Notes under the pieces: generated by a model
Told to the model about the DNA's origin: nothing
Database searches by the model: none
What the model saw: only the letters and a program-made list of their open reading frames with translations
Assembly: GCA_035578155.1 (NCBI GenBank)
Contig: JAPWDM010000005.1
Coordinates: 55,166,954 to 55,230,953 of the forward strand
DNA: 64,000 nucleotides
Source of the DNA: Brachynemurus nebulosus
Lineage: Eukaryota > Arthropoda > Insecta > Neuroptera > Myrmeleontidae
Direction: 5' to 3'
Program-made: the position numbers and the translations under genes
In this document: positions 34,434-46,164 of the stretch, in pieces
Layout: the number at the start of each line of letters is the position of its first letter
Numbering within the stretch: position 1 is the stretch's first letter

Positions 34434-35672
34434 CTCCTAGATCCTGTTCACCATGCAGGCATACGACTGGCTACGGGAGCATTTCGAACGAGCCCTTCTA
34501 TGAGCCTCTGCGTAGAGTCGGGCCTTCCTCCGCTGCGACTGAGACGTGAGCGTCTCTTGCTCAATTATGCAGCGGGGGTATATGCAACACCTACACATAT
34601 AAACTACCCGACTCTGTTCAGATACCGTTTACAGGGGCTCTACGGTCGACGTCCCACCATAAGTCGACCAGTGGCCGTTCGAACGCAGGAGTTATTAGAG
34701 AGTCTACACTTACAGTTCGCCAAGGTACTTCCCAAACGTCCTATGGAAGTACCTCCTTGGCTGATCCCTAACGTAAGGTGTCGTTTCGACCTGACTGGTC
34801 TCAACAAGGAGGAGACCAGTTCATTCGAATATCGATCCCGCTTTTATGAGATCATTAGCGAACTTGACTCTCTCTGCATATACACAGATGGTTCCAAAAC
34901 AGCTACGGGTGTTGGAAGTGCCATCGTCATTCGTGACGATCCTCACGCTTGGTCACTTCCTCCCCAGGCCACTGTGTATACTGCGGAGTTATTTGCGATT
35001 TTGCAAGCCCTGCGATTCTGTCGAACATCCGAAGACAGCGCATTCCTCATTTGTTCCGACTCGTTGAGCGCGTTGCAAGCGATCTGCCACTCTCATACCA
35101 TCGATCCACTGGTGCAAAACATCCGAACGTGTCTCTACATGCTCCGCCAAAAGTCTATCACCTTCTTTTGGATTCCCGGACATGTAGGGATACCTGGCAA
35201 TGAACTCGCCGACCAGGCAGCACGTCATGCAGCCGAAGTCGGTGAGCCACAAGACATTGCCATTCGCCCAGAGGATCTGAGAGTGTGCATTAGATCCGCG
35301 ATTGAACAGAAATGGCAACGTGAGTGGAACAACCTCACGGCAAAGCTCAGACAGGTGAAACCTGAGGTCCGAAGAACTCCGGCACCTGTAAATCTGAGCC
35401 GGCGAGAGAGTGTGGCCCTGACGCGTTTACGCTTGGGCCACACGGCGTTAACACATCGTCATCTTCTCGCCGGTGAGGATCACCCAAGGTGCGCCGCCTG
35501 TGGGACGGCGCTGACCGTGAGGCATATAGTTGAGGAATGTGTAGCCCTTGAGCCATTGCGCCAAAGGCTGCAGCTCCCCAATAGTGTAGCCAACGCTCTT
35601 AGTTATGATGCTGTCTCTGAAAGAAGGATGATTGAATTTCTCCGAAATTCGCATCTTCTTCAGAGACTGTAG
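34434..35672 (+). pseudogene. LINE-2 ORF2 C-terminal part: RT end, RNase H, CCHC
   Basis: The frame is open from the truncation point (34434) to TAG at 35672, 412 codons with no break. It starts in the RT thumb (HHAGIRLATGAFRTSP, the usual alRl.tGafrtsP motif). RNase H follows: YTDGSKT (D), AELFAILQALRF (E), ICSDSLSALQAI (D) and HVGIPGNELADQAARH (H..D), so all catalytic residues are kept. After a basic linker comes LTRLRLGHTALTHRHL and a zinc motif CAACGTALTVRHIVEEC (C-x2-C-x8-H-x4-C). Lacks endonuclease and RT core, so dead on arrival, yet unmutated and hence young. Confidence 0.92.
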
Positions 35673-36470
35673 GGGCTTTACATCTCATATTTTATCAAAG
35701 TCGTCTCTTGATTCTCCCCCGATAGTTTAAAATTTTATTTCAGCTCTGGTTTTAATTTATGTGTTAAAAATGCTTTTGTGTATGTCTTATTTATTAACTA
35801 TACCCTGTTCCAGCTGGTCTGGCAGGGTACTTTTAGTCTTTTGTTATGCCACTAAGGGCCTTTACACCCTTAGTGGTACTGTTTTGTTATTCATACGTGT
35901 TGTTCGTTTTTGTTATTGTTTTTTAGCGATGTACCACCGAGGGCTCTTTACACCCGAGGTGGCACATCATTTGTTTCTTTTTTCTGTGATATTTTGTTAT
36001 GCCGCTGTAGGCCTGTTGTTATGGCTCTACAGCGGTATTGTTTTAACTCCTTATTGCGTCACTGGTCGGCCTAGGCCTCCCAGTGACGTAATAAGTATTA
36101 TCTGTGATAACATTGTGATACTTTTCTAGTCTCTGTGTGTGTTTCTAGTCGGTTTTCTCCACTCCGGGGCCCTTTAGACCTCGGAGGGAGTTCCAGCGAT
36201 GGCTTCCAGGCCTTGGTGACCGGACGCTCTGTCTAGTACTTATCGTACCGTCACCAAGGACTGTCCACTCTTTTAAAGCCCTGGGATGGCAGGGCCCATC
36301 GATGGATTTTATATGTGTATGTTTGTCCGTTGTCTATTGCATTTATGTGTTCCTGTCTTTACGTGTTGTTTTTATTTTTACTGTGTTTGGCGGCGCATGC
36401 CCTTAGTAGGCGATGCCGCCGGGTGCTGCTGACCGCGCCATCCACCGGCAGCAGTACCCCAATTTTAACT
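35673..36470 (+). other. LINE-2 3' UTR: about ten consecutive hairpins
   Basis: Perfect or near-perfect stems by eye: 35801-35829; 35849-35858/35867-35876 (10 bp, CCACTAAGGG); 35934-35943/35953-35962 (tandem G-A mismatches); 36002-36010/36027-36035; 36051-36065/36080-36094 (15 bp, loop containing GGCCTAGGCC); 36157-36190; 36211-36220/36250-36259 (CCTTGGTGAC); 36278-36283/36290-36295; 36389-36394/36415-36420; 36421-36431/36449-36459. Several are preceded by 'ttgttat'. Probably a structured RNA recognised by the element's RT, or stability elements. Confidence 0.75.
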
Positions 36471-36493
36471 AAAAAAAAAAAAAAAAAAAAAAA

Positions 36494-36720
36494 ATAATAA
36501 TACTGTATTTAAATCTTCAGATTATTACAGGTGGTTGGTACATGTCATACAGAAATACATATTTGACAATTAATACATTAAACAAATATAATATAAATTA
36601 CATCACAAAACAAATTCAGTTTTTAAAATACAATTTACATACATACATGGCTGTCAATATAATTTAGGTTGAGTGAATAAGCTATGAAATAGAAATAAAA
36701 TTAAAATAGTGCAGACATAA
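36494..36720 (-). other. LINE-1 3' UTR
   Basis: AT-rich sequence between the ORF2 end and the (TAA)n tail; no structure noticed. Confidence 0.6.
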
Positions 36721-39700
36721 TTATTCGCATAGTGCAAAACTTCTTAATTTCAATGCATTTACTATAAAATAATAGATATCGTTAATTTTTTCTATACTTA
36801 ACGTATCTAATAACACTGCTGTAATGTTTACTGTATTAGCGCCGTTAATATGTTTCGCTATATATTGGTTTCTGATGGGATTTAAAATTGGGCATCTATA
36901 CAAGAAATGTTCCATTGTTTCATTCTCTTTTAAATTGCAAACCATGCATTCAAATTTTGCATTCCATTTGTAGGTTACTCCTCTCGTACAGATTCTAATG
37001 TGTTCTTTGTTCATAACGCGTAATTGACAAATAACCCTTTTTTTGTCGATAGCTATATTTAGTGACAAATAATCAGGAATCATTGAGAGATTGAAATATC
37101 TGTAAGTTAAATTATAGCTTGTTTCTAATATTCTATTTTCATCTCTTACGGCAATTTTATTCGCATAGCTTTCGGATATTAAATTTTTTAGTTCTTTGAC
37201 TATTTGTGGATTTTAATTTTCCCACACATGATTAAATCCTAACTCATTCAGCATTTTTTTAATTTGAGTGACCCAATTTAGTTTGCCAATGTTATCCGGA
37301 CTTTTATCTAACTCTAGCATTCGCAAATAGCTTATTTTTACCAGTTTTGTATTTGGAGTTGTAAGTATTTTTATCCACCAATTTAAAATTTGTTCTACTG
37401 CCTGTGAACCTAGGTGTAATCTATGAGTTTCTGATCTTATCAGGTAATGTGGTGTGTTTCGCGGTAGATTCATAAGAGTTTTAAAAAATGTGCTCTGTAC
37501 TTTATCTAAATCTTCCAGATATCTTAGGCTCCATATTTCGGCTCCATATAACAAAGTTGTTACAACTATATTATCTAGCAACCTCAATTTTGTGTCCCAA
37601 GATGATGATTGAGATCTAATTAAGGTATCTCGCACCCTACCAATTGCCGAATTAGCCTTTTTAATGGAGTTATTTAAAGCCACTGTAAATAAACTTGTAC
37701 TTGTGAACGGAATTCCCAAATATACAAATCTATTTACTATTTCTATTTGTTGATTTTCAATATAAAATTTATTTAAGTTAACTGCAATTTTCCCCTTCTT
37801 CCTAAATACTAGTATTTTAGTTTTTGAAGTATTAATTTCTCATTTATTACTTTTACAATAGTTTTGAAACAAATTTAAATTCTTTTGTAGATTTGCAGGG
37901 GAGTCGGCGAAAATTGTACAGTCGTCCGCGTATAGCAGATGTGTAATATCTGTTTGCGAATTTAGACTGACGCCCTTAGCCCCATTCAGTTGAAAATAAT
38001 TTTCTAAATCGGAAATAAACAGTATAAACAATAAAGGACTCAAGGAATCACCCTGTAATATACCTCGCGTAGTATGTACATTTAAAACTTTTTCATTATC
38101 AATTTCGACTATTATCTGAGCATTCGTATATATATCCCTTATTACTGATACTATTTTCCTACTAATACCTAATAATTGCAATTTATTTAGGAGAAGACAA
38201 TGGTCAACCTTATCGAATGCTTTTTTTAGATCGACAAAGCATGTGTAAATTTTTCGTTTAGGTAACCGAATGTGAGATTGTACAAGATTTGTTAAAATAA
38301 AAATATTATCTTGGCAACCCCTTCCTTTTCTGAACCCTCCTTGATTTTCGGGGATGATCTGTGCTTCCTCTGCCCATGTCAACAACCTATTAGCAAGAAT
38401 CTTAGTATAAATTTTAGTAATTGTATTTAATAAGGCAATACCCCTATAATTCTCTGGATCGTTGATGTTACCCTTTTTGTATAACATTTTTAATTTTGAT
38501 TTAGTCCATTCTTCTCCACACTTCTCGTGTTCAAAAGCCGTATTCAACATTTTTAATAGATACGTTTCAGCAACTGATGGCAGGTTCTTTAAAAAGTCAT
38601 TCGTTACACCATCTGGACCGGGCGCTTTACTTCCTTTAATTTGTTTTAATACAACCTGAAGTTCTTCCAGGGAAATTTTCATATCTAAATACGGGTGCAG
38701 AGCATCTAAAAAAGATAATTCGTTTATAATTATAGGCGGGTATAAAGCTTTAAAGTATTGATCCCATATATCTACAGATATAGGGTTTGAACCCATTAAT
38801 GGGCTTTTAAACCTAAATTGTTTAAGAGCTCCCCAAAATTCCTTACTGTCTCGCGCGTTAATTAATTTTTCTTTAACTTTATTGAAAAATTCCTTTTTCT
38901 TATTTTTTAACGTATTTTTATATTTTTGTTTATGTTCAATGTATAAAACCATTTCTGTTTGAGAAAAGTCATTTCTTTTCGCTGCTTTGTAGTAATTTTT
39001 TAACTTTACCTTCATTTGTTTACATTCATCATCGTACCATACTTTATTATTTTTTTTGTTAATACCTCTCCCGGGCTAGTATTGATTATTGTTTTATTTT
39101 GACACATTCCAAGTTCAGTGGCCACACTTACGATATTTCCAATAAAATTTTTATACATTTGTGTCGTTGAGTCGGACACTACCCACTGAGATTCTTTAAG
39201 TGAGACAGAATATGACGAGCTTTTGCTTTCATCCCACTTCAACAAATTTATATTTTTGTATTTACGTTTATTTTTATATTTTTTAATACTTAGCACAGTA
39301 CTATCTATAACCAGCATACAGGGTAAATGGTCTGACGTTAAAACAAAATCTAAAACTTTAAAATCTACCACTTCAACCAACGCCAAATCATTTCCCCATA
39401 TGAGATCCGGTGTACTATTACCATTTTTGCTTAAAAAAGTAAATTGTCCTGTAGGATCTGAATAAGTTCTACCGTTAATTACATAAAAATTACAATTTTC
39501 TAAGTATTCGTTCAAAATTCTGCCCCTAGAATTAACAGTATCTTGCGAACTTCTGATTTGATTTAATTTAGTGTTTTCAAAAATCTCGTCACATTCTTGT
39601 CCCAGTGAGCCGATTCTACAATTCATATCTCCAGCTATAAAGATTGGAGTACCTGAAAAATTTATATTTATTGAGGTTATTAGATCATCAAGCAGGTCAA

Positions 39701-40100
39701 TTACAATATTTATATCTTGACTAGGTTTAAAATATACAAAAATCAAAATGAAATTTAAATCTGTTAATTTTATATTAACTGCAATCCACAAATTTGAATA
39801 TTCAATTAATTGGCTATTTATATGTTTATCTATAAGCAAGGCTAACCCTCCACTAGCTCTTCCCATTTGTTTTTCTTTTACTGCATGTACTTCATAACAA
39901 TGATATTTTTCTATAAACTGAAATTTATTAACCAAATTTTTGCACAACCATGTTTCACTCAACCCAATTATACTGAATTTCATTAATTCTAACTGTTGCC
40001 TAAAATCTAAATTTAAAAAGTTATTTATCCCATTGCAATTCCAAAATATGCATTTTAACTTATCTTCTAATCCAGTGTCCGAAATCCCGAAATTTCTCAT
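36721..40100 (-). pseudogene. LINE-1 ORF2: APE endonuclease plus reverse transcriptase, degenerate
   Basis: ATG at 40100. The endonuclease (40100-39012) shows FWNCNGI, GLSETWL, FIAGDMNCRIG, TPDLIWG and SDHLPCML. The RT (39015-37840) shows SKAPGPDGVTNDF, ALLNTITKIYTKILANRL, QGGFRKGRGCQDN, FVDLKKAFDKVDH, GDSLSPLLFILF and LLYADDCTIFAD. The thumb/C-terminal part follows, with a final C-x2-C..H-x4-C motif (CMVCNLKENETMEHFLYRC). Breaks: a frameshift near 39040-39055 in an A run, TGA at 37840-37842 (probably a former Trp codon) and TAA at 37213-37215. No RNase H domain. Inactive. Confidence 0.9.
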
Positions 40101-40106
40101 TGATTG

Positions 40107-40914
40107 CTACTGTGTTGATGGTGATTTAGCATTAACATTCTGTGAAGCTTGTACGTCGTTTGTATTTCCAATTGAACTTGCACGTGGTCTTAAATATTTC
40201 TCAAGTGTTGCTGGCTTCTTTGATTCATTTTGGGTCATTTGGTTCAATTTTTTTGGAACTTGTTTACACATTTCATGTTCTACAGTTTCTTGATCTTCCG
40301 ATAGTGATCTTTTTTTTCACATTGTAATGTTTTTTGAGTGTATCTAAGTCTATATGTCGGCCATCCACATATAGTTTATCGTATTTAATAATTGATTTCT
40401 TTCCTTCTCTACGTAGTTCTAACATATATGGAACTAATTCCTTTCTTCGCTCCCTGGCAGCAGGTGATAAATCATCTGAGAGATAGAATTCAGAATTCTT
40501 TAACATTTTTCGATTAGCTAGAATTTGAGCTTTCACTCGCCACGACACAAAACCAACAATAATAGGATTTTTTGAGTTATCAGCATTTCTTCCCATTTTT
40601 TTAATAAAATCAATGTCATTAATAGTGCAATTAGTATTTAAATTATTATTAAAAAAGGATATGATTTGATCCTCCATAGCTTTTATATCTTGATGAACAC
40701 TTTTAAAACCATATATTACCAAATTTTTTTTGCGATTATTTGATTCCAGCAGTTCTATTTTATTTTCTAACAGTTTTATTTTTTCTGTCAGTTCTATTTG
40801 CACAGATTTAAGTTCATCAAATCTTTTATCTAATTTATCACTTACATTTTGCACATCTTTTCTTAAGTTACCTTTTAAATCTGCGATTGCTTTAAGTACA
40901 TCTTCCATTGACAT
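40107..40914 (-). pseudogene. LINE-1 ORF1 (coiled-coil RNA-binding protein), frameshifted
   Basis: The ATG at 40914 opens a frame with a leucine/lysine coiled coil at residues 15-60 (KLDKRFDELKSVQIEL, LLENKIELLES), then NRKKNLVIYGF and a globular RRM-like region with VGFVSWRVKAQILANRK and LSPAARERRKEL, like ORF1p-type chaperones. The frame ends early at 40273. A one-base slip in the A run at about 40311-40318 would extend it about 55 codons to TAG at 40107, just 6 nt before the ORF2 ATG (40100). So the present copy carries a homopolymer frameshift. Confidence 0.8.
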
Positions 40915-41526
40915 TTTAAACAGTTTTTTTTTCTTTTATAATGACCGAAATATAAATAATTTTTTTTTTTTTTTAAAAAAAGTTTACGTTTGTTTATGTT
41001 ATGTAGGTATTTTTAATATAATTAAGTGAAAAATTAAAATGCAATTGTAAGCATTAATTATTTATGGTTTTATGAATTATAATTATGTTTACCAAGTATT
41101 ATAACTTAATACATGTACGAGTGAGATATGGCTATACACACTGCAGTGTAATAGTAAGTGTAATAAGAAATAATATGTAGATATGGAACTGTATATGTTT
41201 ACTGGGAACATACAATTGTTTTTAGCCGGAATATAGAGTGCCTAAGGTGCTAACTGAACATAGATACGTATTTAGACAAAAAGTCACTAAGGTCACTAGA
41301 ATTGATTAACCTTCTTTTTTTTATAGTAATAGTTTTAGATCACTATTTTTTTAAAATTAACTATTGAACACAGCGTTTTTAGGTATATTTATTTTTGTTT
41401 TTGTAAATTTCACCACGTAACCACTTTTCCAATTTTTTGGCTTTATATTTATACCTTATTTTTTTAAAATAATTGATAATCTTAAAACACGCGTCCTATT
41501 CGATCAAACACAATTGCACCAACCTC
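40915..41526 (-). other. LINE-1 5' UTR
   Basis: About 610 bp upstream of ORF1, AT-rich, with a T run near 40963-40972. The native 5' end abuts the TSD at 41527. Confidence 0.6.
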
Positions 41527-42198
41527 AACTTTACGCATTTGATCAATCATTACTTGCTGGTTACGTTCTTCTTTTATAGCTATTTCCGTCGCTCGCTCTA
41601 ATGTTAAGTTTTTTTCCAAAGACAGCATCATCCCCACTTGTTTTATTATTTCAGGCCGCAAACCTGCTGTAAATCGCGTTAATATCAAATCTTCGATAAA
41701 TCCCTTCTCGATTTCCTTTGCAACAGCTGATGATCCCGCTCGTTCTTCCAAAACTTGCCGACCCGCTAGCTTCAACCTTATTAAAAATTGTCGTACTGTC
41801 TCACGAGGCCTTTGTTTTATTGTACTTAAAACGTCTAGTCCTGAAGGTTTTGGTTTTCCATAATACTCAATCAATCGCTTTTTCAATTCCTCATATGTAA
41901 TATTTGGCACACTAAACAGTTGTTCCGCTTTATAATATTCATATGCTTCGCCCGTCAATTTGCATTTTAGGACCTTCACCAGTTGTTCGTTCGTGATATT
42001 TTCCAACGCTGCTCTAAGTTCTAATTTCTCAAAGTATTCTTCTACCTTCTCAGCTCCCGAAAAGGTTGCGGTGGCATTAGCAAAACTACCCAAACGTGGC
42101 GTCTCAAGATGTTGAATTACGGTTTTCTGCTCCGGGTTTACCTTACATTCCCCCATTTCGGTTGTGCTGGTACTCACATTGGAGGTCATTTTCAACAC
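41527..42198 (-). pseudogene. gypsy gag, 5' part (capsid-like), split by a LINE
   Basis: The ATG at 42198 or 42189 starts a Retrotrans_gag-type domain: VEEYFEKLELRAAL, then LKCKLTGEAYEYYKA, YEELKKRLIEYYGK, RPRETVRQFLIRLKLAG and FTAGLRPEIIKQV. The native frame runs to the LINE insertion at 41526/41527; read on past it, an artificial tail of about 15 codons comes from the LINE 5' end, stopping at 41482. The rest of gag is at 33740-34386. Confidence 0.9.
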
Positions 42199-43910
42199 TA
42201 ATTATGATTTACAGAAATTTTACGAGAACAAAATCACACCGCTAATAATACACTTTTAGAATATTACAATACAAAAGGTCAAATACCCTATTAAAATAAA
42301 GCTCTTGAAGATGCTAATTAAAAATTTTAAAACAATTATATTTTTTCTTAAATTTTGTTTTTAGATAAGTACAAAATTTTACTTTTTAGGTTAACAGGTA
42401 TAGGAAAACAATAAAAATTTATTAAAAATTATATCAATATCACACAATAATATACCTCAATCATTCACACAATTTCAATTTTACAAATCCTTTAAATTAA
42501 ATTAAAGTTTATACTATTGAAAAATTAAGTTGCGCACCTACGCTAAAATTATAAGGAAAATTCTACTTTATTACTTAATATTACTGCATTGTAAAATATT
42601 ATTCAGCTGCTCAATCTAATTTATTATGTCATCAAAAGTTAAGCTTCTAATATGAAACGTTGAATACTCAATTTTAGTTTCGTCAACTACACACAAAATA
42701 TTTAATTTTTCGCAAGATTTACTGCAAATATTGAATATGTTAATTTTTAATTTGATATTTCCGATTATTGATAACATTCGCTTTACAAAACTTTAAATTT
42801 TAATATTACATTAAGGTACCCTACTTTTAAATTCTTATATTGATGCGCAATACCCTTCATGCAGCATTTACACAATCCATACATCTAATTAATAATTATA
42901 AATTCATCTGCCTATAATATTTCGATCAAGTTAGAATGCAATGTATCATGTACCACCTACCGTTGCGTTGATGTACTCCCTCACACCGCTGAAATAGATT
43001 CGCTAGTTCGCCACGATTTTACGTACTCACATATGTACGTATCCACAATTACTTATCGATGATTATGATTATGTATGCTTTTGGTAATGCATATAATTTA
43101 ACCGTCTCAATCGTTGCACATATGACGGTGTCCTTCGCTGTTTATTTCAATGTTACTAATGCAATCTCATATACCGAATGTTTACATTAAAATATAACGA
43201 TCTTTTGACTCACAAAATTTGATTCGAAATTTCCAAAAATTTAATTTTTACGCATCAACCTCACAAGAAAATGAGTTCGTCCTTCAAAATTTACCCCGTA
43301 TTACTAAAAATTATTGCTATATTCAAAATTTTATAAAGTACACACGCTTAATTTACTCGATACACACGGTATTATGATTTTGCATATAAACTTGTTGATA
43401 ATTAAAATAATACTGCCTATTGTTCTTTAGCCTAATGTAAAATTTGTTTAACTATGAATATAATTCAAAATGACGCTAACAAAAAAATTTAAAATTACGG
43501 TTTTGATTTAAAATTCACTATTTTATTCTACAACTTAACGATTTTTCTCACTAGTTTTCGCTATTCTCTTTCTACTCTGGCACGATCACATAAAATATTT
43601 TTTCCACACGCATTACGTTTGTAAATCTCAAAATTTTTCAACCCCTTAATTTTATTAACTAGGTACGCAAACTAGTTTATTACTTTACGATTCGGTCACA
43701 TTTGTAATTTGTATGTTGCAATTTATATCTCGAAATTTTAACATTATTCCGCAATTTACACGTCGCCTTTCCTTTTAATTTTTTTTGTCAACCCTTATTT
43801 TTCACCCTTAATTAAATTTTCTAACAGTTTACACGCTATTCGTCTCCTTAATTTTACCACTTTACAATTTACTACTCATTTTTACTACCCCAAAGTGTAT
43901 TTGTAATCGT
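42199..43910 (-). other. gypsy leader between PBS repeats and gag
   Basis: About 1.7 kb of AT-rich untranslated sequence with no long ORF. Probably contains packaging signals, which cannot be located by eye. Confidence 0.5.
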
Positions 43911-44173
43911 CTCTTGTTTACTACCCTACAATGTACATACTACCCCTTTTTACTACCCCACAATGTACATACCACCCCTTACTACCCCACACATAAGGAA
44001 TGAACTAACCCCACACGTAAGCGATGAACTACCCCACATAAGGGATGACCCCCCCACACGTAAGCGATGAACTACCCCACATAAGGGATGAACCACCCCA
44101 CACGTAAGCGATGAACTACCCCACACATAAGGGATGAACTACCCCACAATGTACATACCACCCCTTTTTACTA
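43911..44173 (-). repeat. Tandem repeats echoing the PBS flank
   Basis: Seven units of 21-24 bp, 'ctaccccacacgtaagcga' plus 'tgaa' and the variant 'ctaccccacataagggatga', at about 43983-44135, flanked by 'taccccacaatgtacata' copies. The unit begins with the same CTACCCCACA that forms part of the PBS region. Confidence 0.85.
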
Positions 44174-44190
44174 CCCCACACCTGACACCA
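44174..44190 (-). promoter_or_regulatory. Primer-binding site (tRNA-Leu-like)
   Basis: On the plus strand CCCCACACCTGACACCA ends in CCA, 2 bp from the 5' LTR, and so looks like a tRNA 3' end; insect tRNA-Leu genes end ..CCCACTTCTGACA before CCA. The element's RNA is the complement. The tRNA identity is inferred from memory. Confidence 0.75.
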
Positions 44191-44192
44191 AA

Positions 44193-45268
44193 TGTTACGC
44201 CGCACCCTGCTAGGGGATGCACGTTAGTGGAACCCTGGTCGAGCGGTTGCCCAGAAAACCTATTGTGGAGGGGTGAATAAAAATTCGGGGATGGGTTCTG
44301 CGGTCCTAGTAGCCGCTCTGAGATTGCAACCGTATAGGCCAACCCCAGGAAAGATGTTTAAGAAATTTTCGTGCCAGAAGTAGTAATAAAAGAAACTCTC
44401 CAATTCTAGAAAAATATGAAAATTTATTTAATAAGTATAAAAATTACAAAAAAAAATTAAATATAAACAAAAATTAATATTGAATTTATAAAGGAACAAA
44501 GTAAAAACATATCGCGAAATATCTATACTACGCTTAATTTACCCCTCATTTATAACCCTCAGATTATGATATCAATGATTTATTGAATATGTATGAAAAA
44601 TTATATATAAAAAAAACAATATAATCGGTAAAACTATAAATGTTTCAGTTAACAATTTATCATTGAAATACGTAACTAAATCAATTTGCTTTTTCCCGCA
44701 CGCTAAAAATACAATAATAATAATAATAATACTAACTCTAAATCACCGGAAGAATCCAAGAATGATTTTAATGTTTCACACTTACCTCGCTGGATCTTCG
44801 CCCTTAAACGCTTACCAATTTAACTACCCTTCGCTTTCACCTGCACTACTCAACACATTAAACACCCCTTTTGTTAACAAAATACCCTCCAATTACAATA
44901 TCTCACAATATTTCTCACTTAACTCTGCACTTCCTACTTTCTAACACTTCTACACACTCTCTCTAACAATGCTCTACACACTCTCTAACAATGCTCTATC
45001 CAGACTCTAACGCTGCTACTCTCACACTCTTTCCGTTCCCAAGGTACATACATCCGCTCTGTCCAAGTCGACTGTGTTCTTATCGCATAATTAATTCTGC
45101 GAATTCATACATGATCTTACTTGTTCGATTTATCAAAGTATATTCGAACATAGTTGCTTGGATCACAATTTAAGTTATAAAATTATTCGATTTGGTAAGC
45201 GTTGAAAGTCGACCATACACGCGATGGTTTTAACGACCATATACGCTCTAATTTCTTTATGCTTTACA
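44193..45268 (-). repeat. 5' LTR of the gypsy element (right copy)
   Basis: 1,076 bp, direct repeat of 27389-28464. It differs at about eight substitutions plus A-run and AAT-run length changes. Followed by TSD ATGT. Confidence 0.96.
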
Positions 45269-45272
45269 ATGT

Positions 45273-46140
45273 TAACTTTCAAAATAATCGCCTGTATATG
45301 TTAAAAATTTAAGACTTGTTTACATAAAAATCTTTGTTTACATTAAAAATTTTCTCACGTAGACTGTATATGTATATACAACACACACAAACCGTACGCA
45401 TAATGGTAGTATTGATAATGAAATGGTCCGGTACAATATTCTCTCTCAATACCGTCTCTCTCGGCAATTTTGAGAGAGCTGAGCATCATTTTTGGAGAAT
45501 GAAATATAGGACGATACTCTGGGTACCACAATTCGTTAAAGCATGGCTTTCGCCGTTCCGGCGGCCCCTATCGAGGCCAATGGTGTTGAAGAAAAGTCCT
45601 TTAGTTCGAGGAACGAGAAAACTGTGACGAAATTGTTCGCCATAAAAAATTTTGTAACCACATATGTTTCCCTATAAAATTTAACCCATATTGGCATATT
45701 GTTTGTCTAAATGAAAAGATTTTAAAAATGTGTTTAATTTGTTCTTAAATCCTATTTGAAATCCTTATTAGATTAGAAACTTTCTTTACTTTGTGCATTT
45801 AACCAAGGTAACTAAAACTGGAATGAGTTGCAGATATATATGTTCCACGAATACAAAAGCTAATCATAAAAGTACACATTCAAAAGGACGAACGGAAACA
45901 TAACAAAAATTTATCATCCTTCTAACTACGTGTAAGATCACAAAAATAAAATTCTGAAAATCTGTTTAATCTTAATCAAGAAAAGTATAATCTTTAAATA
46001 CTTTTTACAATTTAGACTTTTGCATGCTTTTTTGTTAATCCCAGTAAAACTAATTTATGAAATAACATAGCTTTGTTTTCAAAAAATCGTTAATAATACT
46101 TAAATATCTATACTTAATCTTGAATTGAAAAAATAATTCA
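45273..46140. other. Flank of the LTR element, nothing identified
   Basis: A more complex, less AT-rich patch lies at about 45420-45630. Neither the plus ORF (45334-45627) nor the minus frames are recognised as a family. Confidence 0.35.
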
Positions 46141-46164
46141 GAATAGTAAACATTTTTGTTCTAG

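Larger units (their letters stand above)
34432..36493 (+). mobile_element. 5'-truncated LINE-2, inserted in the (TAA)n tail of LINE-1
   Basis: Plus strand, ending in a run of about 23 A. It is flanked by ATAATAATACT on both sides (ending 34431 and 36504), that is, inside the AAT tail of LINE-1; the TSD length is ambiguous because the target is repetitive. It carries the 3' part of ORF2 with RNase H and an 800-bp hairpin-rich 3' UTR. It is markedly more G/C-rich than its surroundings. RNase H plus C-terminal CCHC places it with I/R1/Loa-like or related LINEs. Confidence 0.92.
34387..41526 (-). mobile_element. Non-LTR retrotransposon (LINE-1 of this nest), inserted in gag
   Basis: An exact 14-bp TSD AACTTTACGCATTT lies at 34373-34386 and 41527-41540. 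The 5' end is at 41526 and the 3' end is a (TAA)n tail at 34387-34431. Two ORFs: a coiled-coil ORF1 and an APE-endonuclease/RT ORF2. About 5.1 kb without the nested plus-strand LINE, and apparently full length with a 5' UTR of about 610 bp. ORF2 lacks RNase H and has a C-terminal CCHC, as in CR1/Jockey/Daphne-type LINEs; the exact clade is not resolved. Confidence 0.92.
27389..45268 (-). mobile_element. Ty3/gypsy-type LTR retrotransposon (17.9 kb with nested insertions)
   Basis: Two direct 1,076-bp LTRs (TG...CA) are flanked by a 4-bp TSD ATGT (27385-27388, 45269-45272). Transcription is leftward: PBS, long leader, gag, protease, RT, RNase H, integrase, an env-position ORF, PPT, 3' LTR. The domain order PR-RT-RH-IN is that of Ty3/gypsy. 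Without the nested LINE insertion the element is about 10.7 kb. By eye the LTRs differ at about 8 substitutions and a few A-run or AAT-run indels, so insertion is fairly recent. Defects: gag split by a LINE, a TAG between PR and RT, and a truncated env-like ORF. Confidence 0.95.

Noticed and set aside
34989..35654. Minus-strand ORFs across the LINE-2 RNase H region
   Set aside because: Antisense shadows of a frame with intact RNase H motifs.
45334..45627. Host gene at a G/C-richer patch beside the LTR element
   Set aside because: Neither strand gives a recognisable protein, and no splice or promoter pattern is convincing.
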